64,000 bases of DNA from Sphingomonas sp. CROZ-RG-20F-R02-07 (GCF_022662335.1 NZ_JAKNQJ010000007.1:62001-126000); one strand, 5' to 3'; positions 18,521-27,707 are shown, numbered from the stretch's first letter. The notes: a model not told the origin generated them from the letters alone. Translations and numbers: made by a program.

Positions 18521-19531
18521 ATGCCCGATGCGCGTCCGTCCCGCCCCAAGGTGCCCCATCCCCGCGTGATCGTCACGCGCGAGCTGGCCGATGCGGCGAT
18601 GGACCGGATGGAGGCGCTGTTCGACACGACCAACAACCGCACCGACGTGCCCATGGACCGCGCCGCGCTCGCCGCCGCGATGGCCGATTGCGACGTGCTC
18701 GTGCCCACCGTCACCGACGAGATCGACGCGGCGCTGATCGCGGGCGCGGGCGATCGGCTGCGGCTGATCGCCAATTACGGCGCGGGCGTGAACCACATCG
18801 CGCTGAAGGCCGCGCGCGCGCGCGGGATCATCGTCACCAATACGCCCGGCGTGCTGACCGAGGACACCGCCGACCTGACGATGGCGCTGATCGTCTCGGT
18901 GCCGCGCCGCCTGGCCGAGGGCGAGAAGCTGGTGCGATCGGGCGCGTGGACGGGCTGGTCGCCCGGCGGGATGCTCGGCCACCGGATCGGCGGCAAGGCG
19001 CTCGGCATCGTTGGCATGGGGCGGATCGGCCAGGCGGTGGCGCAGCGCGCGCGCGCGTTCGGCCTGTCGATCCATTACCACAACCGCCGCCGCCTGCCCG
19101 CCGTGCTGGAGGCGCAACTGGGCGCGATCTGGCATGCGTCGCTCGACGACATGCTGGGCGCGATCGACATCCTGACGATCCACACCCCACGCAATCCGGA
19201 TAGCGAAGGCCTGATCGACCGTCGCCGGATCGCGCTGATGCGCCCCCATGTCTTCGTCATCAACACCTCGCGCGGCGGCATCGTCGACGAGGGCGCGCTG
19301 GTCGACGCACTGGAACGCGGCGCGCTCGCGGGCGCGGGACTGGACGTATGGGCGCACGAACCCCGCATTGATCCGCGCCTGCTCGCGCTGTCGAACGTGG
19401 TGATGACTCCGCATATGGGATCGGCCACCTATGAGGGTCGGCTGGCGAGCGGCGACAAGGTCATCCAGAACATCCGCATCTGGGCCGATGGCCACCGCCC
19501 GCCGGATCAGGTGCTGGAAGGTTGGGCCTGA
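18521..19531 (+). CDS. D-isomer-specific 2-hydroxyacid dehydrogenase (glyoxylate/hydroxypyruvate reductase-like)
   Basis: A 336-residue NAD(P)H-dependent dehydrogenase. The dinucleotide motif is GIVGMGRIGQAVAQRARAFG. The catalytic Arg is in NTSRGGIVDE, the Glu in WAHEP and the His in TPHMGSATYEGR. The Rossmann motif followed by HNRRR suggests NADPH rather than NADH preference, as in GhrB-type glyoxylate reductases. It is monocistronic, divergent from the SH3 protein gene and almost abutting the convergent toxin remnant (4 bases). Confidence 0.9.
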   Translation: MPDARPSRPKVPHPRVIVTRELADAAMDRMEALFDTTNNRTDVPMDRAALAAAMADCDVLVPTVTDEIDAALIAGAGDRLRLIANYGAGVNHIALKAARARGIIVTNTPGVLTEDTADLTMALIVSVPRRLAEGEKLVRSGAWTGWSPGGMLGHRIGGKALGIVGMGRIGQAVAQRARAFGLSIHYHNRRRLPAVLEAQLGAIWHASLDDMLGAIDILTIHTPRNPDSEGLIDRRRIALMRPHVFVINTSRGGIVDEGALVDALERGALAGAGLDVWAHEPRIDPRLLALSNVVMTPHMGSATYEGRLASGDKVIQNIRIWADGHRPPDQVLEGWA

Positions 19532-19535
19532 CGGG

Positions 19536-19846
19536 TCAGCCGAGGACTTCGCGAAGCCGATCGACCTGCTGCATGCGTTCGTGAAGAAACACCACGACAC
19601 CGATCATGGTGTCGTCCAACACACGCCAATAGATGAAGTGCCGCTCATAGGGCCTGAAATATCCGTCGATCTCGAAAGCGGCGGGCAATTGGCGCCGAGG
19701 CCTTCGGCGTGCGGCGATGGCGTCGAACTCGACATAGAGCGCTTCGATATAGGCCCGTGCCGGTGCTCGCCCCATCGCGCGCGCGAATAGAGCAAGATGT
19801 CGTCGATCTGTTCCTCGGCCGAACCAAGCAGCCGGTATAGCCTCAT
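19536..19846 (-). pseudogene. Frameshifted RelE/ParE-type toxin gene
   Basis: The N-terminal part (MRLYRLLGSAEEQIDDILLY...RWGE, from 19846) and the C-terminal part (ARAYIEALYVEF...FLHERMQQVDRLREVLG, ending at 19536) together match the layout of a roughly 100-residue ParE toxin, but they lie in two different frames. The shift occurs at about 19760-19780, right after RWGE, and corresponds to loss of one base relative to an intact gene. An internal ATG at 19775 could give a 79-residue fragment lacking the first ParE helix. It follows the antitoxin gene with an ATGA overlap in the restored antitoxin frame. Sequencing error cannot be excluded. Confidence 0.7.
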
Positions 19847-20114
19847 CGGGCGTCGCGGGCCGCTATCGGGGCAAAGACATGCTCCGGCGTGGATTCGCGA
19901 AACTCACTATGGGTGCCGTAAAGGCGCGTTTCAGTTCGGCCTTGAGGATCTGGAACCGCTCTTCATCGACGCGTTGGCGATCGCGGCGAATCAGGTCGCG
20001 GACATATTCGCTGACATTCTCGTACGGCCCATCCTCACCCACATTAGCCGCGACCTGATCGCCCAGCGCACCCGATATGCGCACGTTCAACGTCATCGTC
20101 GAGGCATGGCTCAC
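19843..20114 (-). pseudogene. ParD/CC2985-type antitoxin gene, C-terminus apparently frameshifted
   Basis: The N-terminal ribbon-helix-helix region is intact (MTLNVRISGALG, NVSEYVRDLIRRD, FQILKAELKRAFTAP). After FTAP the frame runs into an unrelated tail and stops at 19863. Shifting by one base at about 19900 restores SEFRESTPEHVFAPIAARDAR, a plausible toxin-binding tail, and a stop at 19843 that overlaps the toxin ATG as ATGA. As read, the gene encodes at most 83 residues (GTG at 20114; ATG at 20096 is the alternative) and may still bind DNA but not neutralise toxin. Confidence 0.65.
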
Positions 20115-20171
20115 TCCCTTCCGTCCACATCCTTGAAGATAATGGGGACGAATCGAACGTGCATCCGCCGC

Positions 20172-21593
20172 TCAATCCCCCGTCAGGATGCGATCGACCA
20201 ATTGCTTCACGCTCGGCACGAAGCCGTTGGAATAGAAGGGATCGCGCTTGAAATTATAGGCGGCATGGCCGGCGAACATCAGGTTACGATCGGTATCTCC
20301 GCCATGCGCGATGTCCTGCAGCGTCTTTTGTATGCAGAAGCTGCGCGGATCGGCCAGGCGCCCGGTCGAGTTGGTCTCGGTATCCGCCCAGCTCGAAAAG
20401 CTGCACTGGCTGAGGCAGCCCATGCAATCGGCCTGATCCTTGCGAATCTCGCCCTTTTCGGTAGGGCTCACGAAGACGAGCGTGTTGTCCGGCGTCTTCA
20501 GCGCATCGGTATGGCCCTCACCGAACCAGCCGCGCGCACGCAGCAGATCATTGCGGGTCACCCAGAAATTCTTGCCTTTCACGCCCACGTCGAGCTGGAA
20601 CACATGGTCGCCCGCCTCCTGCGTGGAGAAGGCGATCTGCCGCTCGGACCGGGCCTCGAGCGCGCGCAGGAACGGGTTGCGCACCGCGGAGGAATAGAAG
20701 CCGGTCGGCGAGAAGCGGTGGAGCAGCACATCGCCCTCCTCGATCTCCATCAACTTGCTCTTCCAACCCTCCGGGATCGGGCTTTCCATCGTGAGCAGCG
20801 GGCGCGTGCCATATTGGAAGGCGATCGCGCCCAATTCGGGGTTGTCGATCCAGTCGTTCCAGTCGCGCAGATACCAGACGCCGCCCGCCATCACGATCGG
20901 CACGTCGTCGGAAATTCCGCCCTCGCGCATCGTATCGCGCAGGTCCTTCACGCGCGGATAGGGATCCTGCGGCTTTAGCGGGTCCTCGGCATTGGACAGG
21001 CCGTTATGCCCGCCTGCCAGCCAGGGATCCTCATAAACCACCGCCGCCAGCCACTCCGCCGCCTTCGAATAGGCGCGCTTCCACAGCGCGCGAAAAGCGC
21101 GGCCCGAACTGACGATCGGCAGATAACTCACATGGTGCGACGCAGCGATCTCGGACAGCTTGTAGGGCATGCCCGCGCCGCAGGTGACGCCCGCCACCAG
21201 ACCCTTGGTCCGCTCCAGCACGCCCTGCAGCACGCGCTGCGCGCCGCCCATTTCCCACAGCACGTTGATGTTGATCGCGCCCTTGCCACCGGCGATATCG
21301 AACGCCCGGCGGACCTGCTCCACCGCGCCGTCGATCGCGTACTGGATCAGCTCCTCGTGCCGGTCGCGGCGCGTCAGCGCGCGGTAGATCTGGGGGATGA
21401 TCTTGCCCTCGGGATCGTAGCTGTCGGCATTGACCGCCGAGACCGTGCCGATCCCGCCCGCCGCCGCCCACGCGCCCGCGGACGCATGATTGGTCGCGGC
21501 GACCCCCTTGCCACCTTCCACCAGCGGCCAGACTTCGCGGCCGTTATAGACGATGGGCTTCAGGCCTTTGAACACGCGTACCTCCGAAGACAT
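20172..21593 (-). CDS. Nitronate monooxygenase-like flavoprotein with C-terminal cysteine cluster
   Basis: A 473-residue TIM-barrel flavoprotein of the 2-nitropropane dioxygenase/NMO superfamily, shown by the N-terminal barrel (ASAGAWAAAGGIGTVSA), VTCGAGMPYKL and the phosphate-binding IVMAGGVWYL segment. It is longer than usual NMO proteins (about 320-380). The extra C-terminal part carries C390-x2-C393-x3-C397 and C420, which could bind an iron-sulfur cluster or zinc. Close relatives of this long form occur in other alphaproteobacteria, but I know no proven function. It lies next to the decayed toxin-antitoxin genes and appears monocistronic. Confidence 0.8.
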   Translation of the reverse strand: MSSEVRVFKGLKPIVYNGREVWPLVEGGKGVAATNHASAGAWAAAGGIGTVSAVNADSYDPEGKIIPQIYRALTRRDRHEELIQYAIDGAVEQVRRAFDIAGGKGAININVLWEMGGAQRVLQGVLERTKGLVAGVTCGAGMPYKLSEIAASHHVSYLPIVSSGRAFRALWKRAYSKAAEWLAAVVYEDPWLAGGHNGLSNAEDPLKPQDPYPRVKDLRDTMREGGISDDVPIVMAGGVWYLRDWNDWIDNPELGAIAFQYGTRPLLTMESPIPEGWKSKLMEIEEGDVLLHRFSPTGFYSSAVRNPFLRALEARSERQIAFSTQEAGDHVFQLDVGVKGKNFWVTRNDLLRARGWFGEGHTDALKTPDNTLVFVSPTEKGEIRKDQADCMGCLSQCSFSSWADTETNSTGRLADPRSFCIQKTLQDIAHGGDTDRNLMFAGHAAYNFKRDPFYSNGFVPSVKQLVDRILTGD

Positions 21594-21641
21594 ATACGGC
21601 CGATATAGCGCGCGGACGCACCAACGCGAGCGAATTGCGAT

Positions 21642-22772
21642 TCAGCCGAGCGCCCCCGCCCGTCCCAGCGCCTCTTCGTACAGCGCGCGATAGGTGGCGA
21701 TCATCCGCGCCTCGTCGAACGCGGCCGCGGCCTTCGCGCGGTTCGCGGCGCCGATCCGGGCGCGCAACGCCGCATCGCCGACGAGCGGCTGGAGCACGTC
21801 GCGCAGGCCCACCTCGTCCTGTTCGCGCACGATGAACGGCGCGTTCTCGACCGACACCATGGCCGCCACGTCGCCCACCGCATAGCTCGCGACCGGCAGG
21901 CCGGCGGCCATGCCCTCGATCACCGAGATCGGCATCTGTTCGCTGCGCGACGATAGCGCGAGGATGTCGAACAGCCCGACATAGGCGTGCGGATCGGGCA
22001 GGAAGCCCGGCATCGTCAGCCGGTCGGCGATCCCCATCGCGGCGGCGGCCTGCGCGATCCGCGCGCGTTCGGGCCCCTCGCCCACGATCACCAGTCGCAC
22101 CTTGCCCGACAGGCCGCCCACCGCGCGGACGAGCGCCGCCAGATCCTTCACCGCGCGCAAGCCGGCCAGCGCGCCGATCGTCACCGTCTTGGGATCGGGG
22201 ACGAAGCCAGGGATCGCGCCGCGCCGGGGCTTGCGCGCATAGGCCGCGACGTCGATGCCGTTGGCGATGCGGTGGATTTTCGCCGCCGGCTGTTTCCACG
22301 ACTCCAGCGCGATCCGCTCCAGCGTCTCCGAGGGCACGACCAGCGCCGCCGCGGCGCCCAGCGCGATCCGGCGATAGACGTTGCGTTCGCGCTTCGGCCC
22401 ACCCGCTTCGTCGGCGTTGAACCCGTCCTCGTGATGCACCAGCGGCGGCGCGCCCTTGCCGAACACGCGGCGCGCCATCACCCCGTCGATCGCGCCCCAA
22501 TTGTAGGTGAGCACCAGATCGAACCGCCGCATATAGCGCGCGAGTGCCTCGTAGCGCGCGACCGACGGCCGCCCGGTGAGCGACGGCGCGTCTTGCGCGA
22601 TCTCGTAATCGATGCCCGTAGCGACCGCGTCGCGTGCGCTGGTCTGTTCGGGCATGCCCGAGACGATGGTGTGCCGCGCGGCGCTGCCGAACGCGTTCAT
22701 CAGCCGCACCGCCCGCGCCTCCTTGCCGCCCAGATCGAAGGAGGAATGGAGATGGAGGATGTTCACCGGCAT
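21642..22772 (-). CDS. Glycosyltransferase family 4 (GT-B fold)
   Basis: A 376-residue glycosyltransferase. The N-terminal glycine loop HLHSSFDLGGKEARAVRLMNAF and the C-terminal donor-site motif SRSEQMPISVIEGMAAGLPV (E-x7-E type) are typical of GT4 enzymes that use nucleotide sugars. The middle NGIDVAAYARKPRR also fits. The acceptor is unknown. It lies 66 bases downstream of the GH130 gene in the same direction, so the two probably act on one glycan or oligosaccharide. No polysaccharide export genes are in the window. Confidence 0.88.
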   Translation of the reverse strand: MPVNILHLHSSFDLGGKEARAVRLMNAFGSAARHTIVSGMPEQTSARDAVATGIDYEIAQDAPSLTGRPSVARYEALARYMRRFDLVLTYNWGAIDGVMARRVFGKGAPPLVHHEDGFNADEAGGPKRERNVYRRIALGAAAALVVPSETLERIALESWKQPAAKIHRIANGIDVAAYARKPRRGAIPGFVPDPKTVTIGALAGLRAVKDLAALVRAVGGLSGKVRLVIVGEGPERARIAQAAAAMGIADRLTMPGFLPDPHAYVGLFDILALSSRSEQMPISVIEGMAAGLPVASYAVGDVAAMVSVENAPFIVREQDEVGLRDVLQPLVGDAALRARIGAANRAKAAAAFDEARMIATYRALYEEALGRAGALG

Positions 22773-22838
22773 GGCAGCGGCATGCCGTTTCGCAGGCCTC
22801 GTTTCAAGCCAGCGCTCCCGCGCGAAAACCGGGAACGG

Positions 22839-23945
22839 TCAGGCGAAGGCGCTCTTGGGCACATGCGTGATCCGGCAGGCGAGATCCGCCTCGCCGCTCG
22901 CGACCACATAATGGTCGCCACCGTCCGCGATGCCCGTCGTGAAGACGACGTTCTCGACATACATCTGGTGCTTCAGCGCCTCGGTCAGCGCGGGGGCGGG
23001 TTCGATCAGCGGGGCGTGGTCGGTGCGGATCACCTTGCTCGGATCGTCGCGGTCGAGCAGCGTCCAATAGGTGCGATAGATGCCGACGAGGCCGGAGGGT
23101 TCGACGCCGTGCCACAATGTCAGCCATCCCGCATCCGTCAGGATCGGCGGCGCCCCGCCCCCCATCCGCGCGGTGGCGACGGTGGCGGCGTGCGGGCGGA
23201 TGCCCGGCGCCTCGTTCGGCTTCCAGTGGAGCGCATCGGGCGAGGTCGCCAGGTTGATCGAGGGCCCCGCGCGCCATTCGCTGCCCGGCGGATAGGCGAA
23301 CCACACCTCGCCCAGCGGCCGCGTCTGCGCCCAGTAGCGGCCGTCGATCTTCCCTTCGAAGATCAGCATGTCCTTGTTCTGGTGATCGAGCACGATGCCG
23401 TCCAGATGCCAGTCTAGCCCGTCCGCCGACGTATCGAGCGTGGTGCAATGGCGCTCGGGGCTGACCGAACAGGTGGTCATCAGATAGCGGCCGTCCACCC
23501 GGCTGATCCGCGCATCCTCCACGCCATAGCATTGGTAGGAGGCGCGCGGCGCGATCGCGCGGTCATAATGCACCGCCTCGACGCGGCGCCCCTCGGGATC
23601 GAGTTCGACGGGCAGCAGCCACGACATGCTCGTCAGCCCCAGCACGCGCCAGCCGCTGCTCGTCATCTCGAACTTGCGCGGATCGTTGGTGTCGACCATC
23701 CCGAGCGGCCAGGGATCGAGCACATAGCCGCCATCGACCCAGCGGATCGCATGGACATGGCCGTCGCGGATCGGCGTCTTCAGCGCCTCGGCCACGCGCA
23801 CCATCATCAGCAGATTGCCGCTCGGCAGCCGGGTCAGCCCCGGATTGAACGCGCCCAGCGTATAGGTTTCGGCATCGATCCGCCCCGCCAGCGGCGAGCG
23901 CGACAGATCGACGTCGTCGGGGGTGAACACCAGATGGTCGAGCAC
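22839..23945 (-). CDS. GH130-family glycoside phosphorylase/hydrolase (mannoside-type)
   Basis: A 368-residue five-bladed beta-propeller enzyme. The conserved blocks are AFNPGLTRL near residue 32, GVEDARISRVDGRYLMTTC near 143, RMGGGAPPILTDAGWLTLWHGVE and the C-terminal ENVVFTTGI. GH130 members cleave beta-mannosides, usually by phosphorolysis, and some hydrolyse beta-1,2-mannosides. It has no signal peptide, so it should act in the cytoplasm. It starts with GTG preceded by GGGAGA. Whether it is a phosphorylase or hydrolase needs the phosphate-binding residues checked by alignment. Confidence 0.82.
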   Translation of the reverse strand: MLDHLVFTPDDVDLSRSPLAGRIDAETYTLGAFNPGLTRLPSGNLLMMVRVAEALKTPIRDGHVHAIRWVDGGYVLDPWPLGMVDTNDPRKFEMTSSGWRVLGLTSMSWLLPVELDPEGRRVEAVHYDRAIAPRASYQCYGVEDARISRVDGRYLMTTCSVSPERHCTTLDTSADGLDWHLDGIVLDHQNKDMLIFEGKIDGRYWAQTRPLGEVWFAYPPGSEWRAGPSINLATSPDALHWKPNEAPGIRPHAATVATARMGGGAPPILTDAGWLTLWHGVEPSGLVGIYRTYWTLLDRDDPSKVIRTDHAPLIEPAPALTEALKHQMYVENVVFTTGIADGGDHYVVASGEADLACRITHVPKSAFA

Positions 23946-23979
23946 GATCGGTCTCCCGTATTGAATGCCAGCAGACGCG

Positions 23980-24858
23980 TCAGGCCGGCACGGGTTCCTG
24001 CATCACCCGCGCGAGCAGGCGATCGATCGGATCGTGCAGCGCCACTTCGACGAGCGTCGGCGCATGGCCCACGCCCGGCACGGTCGCCAATTCCGCGCGG
24101 TCGAGCGCCGCCACCATCCGCTCGGCGGTGGCCGCCGACAACAGGTCGGACCGCCCGCCGCGCACCACCAGGGTCGGCACGTCGCGCAGGCTGGAGAGCG
24201 CGGCCCACATGTCCGGCCCCGTCTCGGCACCCGGCACGCGGAACGGCTCGGCGATCTTCAGGTCGTAATCGAGCACGATCCGCCCAGCGCTGTTCAGCCG
24301 ATAGAGCCGCTTGGCCATCGCCAGCCAATCCTCGATCTCCCAATCCGGATAGATGTCGGCATTGGTGTCGGCGATGCTGCGCGCGGCGTGCATCCAGGTC
24401 GGAAAGACGCTGCCCTTGCCGACATAGCCGCGGATCCGGGCGAGTCCGCGGGGCTCGATGTCCGGCCCGACATCGTTCAGCAGCGCGCCCGCGACGCTGG
24501 CGCGCCCCGCCCCCGCCAGCAGCATCGCGACGATTCCCCCGAGCGACGTGCCGAACGCGACATAGCGGTCGATCGACAGCGTCGCGAGCAGCGCCTCCAT
24601 GTCCTGCACGTAGCTGAGCGGAACATAGGTCATCGGGTCCTTGGCATAGGCGCTTTCGGCGCGCCCGCGGAAATCGACCGCGATCACCCGCCACGCCCCC
24701 GCGAGCCGCGCCGCCAGCGCATCGAAGTCGCGCGCGTTGCGCGTCAGGCCCGGCATGCACAGGATCGGCGGCTGGCCTTCGCGGCCGCCCGGATAGTCGC
24801 GCGCGTGGAGCCGCAAACCGTCGACGGACCACCAATAGCGATTCTCATAGGCGGCCAT
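23980..24858 (-). CDS. Alpha/beta hydrolase
   Basis: A 292-residue cytosolic alpha/beta hydrolase. The oxyanion region is LCMPGLTRNARDF, the nucleophile elbow GTSLGGIVAM gives the catalytic Ser, and the C-terminal VPGVGHAPTL gives the His; the Asp is likely in RGGRSDLLS. The ATG at 24858 (MAAYENRYWW) is preferred because a longer frame would overlap the divergent selO start. It lies 34 bases upstream of the GH130 gene and may be cotranscribed with it. The substrate is unknown. Confidence 0.85.
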   Translation of the reverse strand: MAAYENRYWWSVDGLRLHARDYPGGREGQPPILCMPGLTRNARDFDALAARLAGAWRVIAVDFRGRAESAYAKDPMTYVPLSYVQDMEALLATLSIDRYVAFGTSLGGIVAMLLAGAGRASVAGALLNDVGPDIEPRGLARIRGYVGKGSVFPTWMHAARSIADTNADIYPDWEIEDWLAMAKRLYRLNSAGRIVLDYDLKIAEPFRVPGAETGPDMWAALSSLRDVPTLVVRGGRSDLLSAATAERMVAALDRAELATVPGVGHAPTLVEVALHDPIDRLLARVMQEPVPA

Positions 24859-24895
24859 GGTTGCGTCCTTGCAGAGGGCGCCTCCATATCGCTTC

Positions 24896-26254
24896 ATGCC
24901 TACGAACCCGCAAGCCTATCGCCCCGCCGCCCGACTCGAGACCCTAGGGGCGGATTTCTACGATCCCGTGACCGCAGCGGATTTTCCCGAAACGCGGCTG
25001 CGCTTCCGCAACGATCGGGCCGCCGCCGAGATCGGGCTGCAGACGCTGAGCGAAGACGAATGGTGCGCGCATTTCGGCCGGTTCCGACCCCTGCCCGGCA
25101 CGCTCGCGCAGCCGCTGGCGCTACGCTATCACGGCCACCAGTTCCGCCACTACAACCCCGATCTGGGCGACGGCCGCGGCTTCACCTTCGCGCAAATGCA
25201 TGACGATCGCGGCCGGCTGATGGATCTCGGCACCAAGGGTTCGGGGCAGACGCCGTGGAGCCGCTCCGGTGACGGGCGGCTCACGCTGAAGGGCGGCGTG
25301 CGCGAGGTGCTGGCGAGCGAGATGCTCGAGGCGCTGGGCGTGCCCACCTCGCGAAGCCTGTCGCTGATCGAGACCGGCGAGGCGCTGGACCGCGGCGACG
25401 AGCCCTCGCCCACCCGCTCGGCGGTGCTGGTGCGGCTGAGCCACGGCCATATCCGCATCGGCACCTTCCAGCGCCTCGCCTACGCGCGCGACACGGCGGG
25501 CCTGCGCGCGCTCACCGCCTATGTGCTGCGCGAACTCTATGACGAGGACGGCGACGATCCCGTCCGGCTGCTGACGCTGGTCGTGGCACGCACTGCCCGC
25601 CTCGCCGCGCGCTACATGGCCGCTGGGTTCGTGCACGGCGTGCTGAACACCGACAATATCAACGTGACGGGCGAGAGCTTCGATTACGGCCCGTGGCGGT
25701 TCGCGCAGACCTGGGATCCCGGCTTCACCGCCGCCTATTTCGATCACCAGGGCCTTTATGCCTTCGGCCGCCAGCCCGAAGCGATTCATTGGGACGCGAT
25801 GCAGTTGGCCGTCGCACTGCGCCCCCTGGCGGACAGCGATCCGCTCATCGCCGCGCTCGACGGCTTCGCCGCGCAGTATCAGGCGGAGGTGACGGCGGCG
25901 ATCCTCTGGCGGCTGGGCCTCGCGCCGCATGACGCCGAATCGGATCGTGCGCTGGTGCAGGCGGTCGAGCGCGCGCTCCGCGAAACCGGGGCAGGAATCG
26001 ACCAGTTCTTCTTCGATGCGTTCGGCGGCACGCTGCCGGACGGCTATGGCGGGCCATGGGGGCCGGTGCGCGGCCAGCTCGCGGCCTATCGCCCGCGCAA
26101 GGACCGCGCCGATCCCTATTGGCGGGGCGCGCCCTGCGCGATGCCGATCGACGAGGTCGAGGCGATCTGGGACGCGATCGCCACCGACGACGATTGGGCG
26201 CCGTTCCACGCGAAGGTGGCGGCAATCTGCGCCATGGGCGCCGCGCTCGCATGA
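24896..26254 (+). CDS. selO: SelO/YdiU-family protein AMPylase
   Basis: A 452-residue pseudokinase-fold enzyme that transfers AMP from ATP to protein hydroxyls and is linked to redox stress. Family blocks are present: ALRYHGHQFRHYNPDLGDGR, GTKGSGQTPWSRSGDGRLTLK, the VHGVLNTDNINVTGESFDYGP metal-binding segment and the GLYAFGRQPEAIHWD region. It is a little shorter than E. coli SelO (478). The C-terminal selenocysteine/cysteine of some members is not obvious here. The ATG at 24896 is chosen at the conserved family start, 37 bases from the divergent hydrolase gene. Confidence 0.92.
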   Translation: MPTNPQAYRPAARLETLGADFYDPVTAADFPETRLRFRNDRAAAEIGLQTLSEDEWCAHFGRFRPLPGTLAQPLALRYHGHQFRHYNPDLGDGRGFTFAQMHDDRGRLMDLGTKGSGQTPWSRSGDGRLTLKGGVREVLASEMLEALGVPTSRSLSLIETGEALDRGDEPSPTRSAVLVRLSHGHIRIGTFQRLAYARDTAGLRALTAYVLRELYDEDGDDPVRLLTLVVARTARLAARYMAAGFVHGVLNTDNINVTGESFDYGPWRFAQTWDPGFTAAYFDHQGLYAFGRQPEAIHWDAMQLAVALRPLADSDPLIAALDGFAAQYQAEVTAAILWRLGLAPHDAESDRALVQAVERALRETGAGIDQFFFDAFGGTLPDGYGGPWGPVRGQLAAYRPRKDRADPYWRGAPCAMPIDEVEAIWDAIATDDDWAPFHAKVAAICAMGAALA

Positions 26255-26285
26255 GTGGTAAAGCCCGGCCGGATCGGGCAGAGGC

Positions 26286-27707
26286 ATGAGGATGGCGGAT
26301 ACAGAACTCGTTTCCCACGAACCTGCGACCGGCACGATGCTATGGCGGGGCGCGATCGGCGACGCCGCGGCCGAGGTGGCGGTGGCGCGCGGCGCCTGGG
26401 CGGCCTGGGCCGCGCAGCCGCTGGCAGTGCGGATCGAAACGCTGCGCCGCTTCGCCAACGTCGTGCGCCAGCGCGCCGACGCCTTTGCCGACCTGATCGC
26501 CCGCGAGACCGGCAAGCCCTTGTGGGAGGCGCGCGGCGAGGTCGACTCGGTGATCGCCAAGGTCGACATCTCCGTCACCGCCTATGCCGATCGCACCGCG
26601 CAGCGCCGGCTCGATTCGCCGATGGGCAGCCGGATGGCGCTGCGTCACAAGCCGCACGGCGTCCTCGCGGTGCTGGGGCCGTTCAACTTTCCCGCACACC
26701 TGCCCAACGGCCATATCGTGCCCGCGCTGCTCGCCGGGAACGCGGTGGTGTTCAAGCCGTCCGAGAAAACGCCCGCCTGCGGCGCGTTCCTGGTCGATTG
26801 CTACCGCGCGGCGGGCGTGCCCGAAGGCTGCATCCGCCTGCTGATCGGCGGCCCCGCGGAGGGCCGCGCGCTCGCCGCGCATCCGGGTATCGACGGGCTG
26901 TTGTTCACCGGCTCCGCGCGCACGGGAATCGCGCTCAACCGCGCCTTCGCCGATCGGCCCGACAAGCTGCTCGCGCTCGAAATGGGCGGCAACAACCCGA
27001 TCGTGGTGTGGGACACCCCCGATCTGCACACCGCGGCGATCCTTGTCGTGCAATCGGCCTTCGCCACCGCCGGCCAGCGCTGCACCGCGGCGCGGCGCCT
27101 GATCGTGGATACCAAACTCTACGATCCGCTGCTCGCCATCATCAACACGCTGATCGGCCGTATCGTCGTGGACGAACCCCATGCCGATCCCGCGCCGTTC
27201 ATGGGCCCGGTGATCGACAACGAAGCCGCCGACCAGCTGACCGAAAGCTTCCTCACGCTCATGATGCGCGGCGGTCGCCCGATCCGCCATCTCGAACGGC
27301 CGGTGCCCGATCGCCCGTTCCTCATCCCGGCGCTGATCGACGTGACCGGCATGGCCGAACGCCCCGACATCGAACTGTTCGGCCCCATCCTCCAGGTGAT
27401 CCGCGCCGACGATTTCGATGGCGCCATCCGCGAGGCCAACGCGACGCGCTACGGCATGTCGGCCAGCCTCATCAGCCAGACGCCCGCGCTGTACGACCGG
27501 TTCTGGGCCAATGCGCGCGCCGGCATCGTCAACTGGAACCGGCCGACCAACGGCGCCTCCAGCGGCGCGCCGTTCGGCGGCATCGGCCTGTCCGGAAACC
27601 ATCGGCCCAGCGCCTATTATGCCGCGGACTATTGCGCCTATCCGGTGGTGTCGAACGAAGCCGATGCGGCGCGCGCGGCGATCGGCATCGGCCTGCGCGA
27701 CGCATGA
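26286..27707 (+). CDS. astD: Succinylglutamate-semialdehyde dehydrogenase-like aldehyde dehydrogenase
   Basis: A 473-residue aldehyde dehydrogenase most like AstD of the arginine succinyltransferase pathway, with GPFNFPAHLPNGHIVPALLAG, catalytic Glu232 in ALEMGGNNP and catalytic Cys266 in AGQRCTAARRL. The end, NWNRPTNGASSGAPFGGIG, is characteristic of AstD. No astA, astB, astC or astE is in the window, so the gene may serve another semialdehyde or the pathway may be scattered. It starts 31 bases after selO; a second in-frame ATG lies two codons later. Confidence 0.82.
   Translation: MRMADTELVSHEPATGTMLWRGAIGDAAAEVAVARGAWAAWAAQPLAVRIETLRRFANVVRQRADAFADLIARETGKPLWEARGEVDSVIAKVDISVTAYADRTAQRRLDSPMGSRMALRHKPHGVLAVLGPFNFPAHLPNGHIVPALLAGNAVVFKPSEKTPACGAFLVDCYRAAGVPEGCIRLLIGGPAEGRALAAHPGIDGLLFTGSARTGIALNRAFADRPDKLLALEMGGNNPIVVWDTPDLHTAAILVVQSAFATAGQRCTAARRLIVDTKLYDPLLAIINTLIGRIVVDEPHADPAPFMGPVIDNEAADQLTESFLTLMMRGGRPIRHLERPVPDRPFLIPALIDVTGMAERPDIELFGPILQVIRADDFDGAIREANATRYGMSASLISQTPALYDRFWANARAGIVNWNRPTNGASSGAPFGGIGLSGNHRPSAYYAADYCAYPVVSNEADAARAAIGIGLRDA

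Noticed and set aside
19775..19775. A complete 79-residue toxin starting at an internal ATG
   Set aside because: It would lack the first ParE helix, which is found intact in the next frame directly upstream. A frameshift explains the sequence better.
26286..27707. A complete arginine succinyltransferase (ast) operon around the AstD-like gene
   Set aside because: Neighbours are selO and cobA; none of the other ast genes is present.
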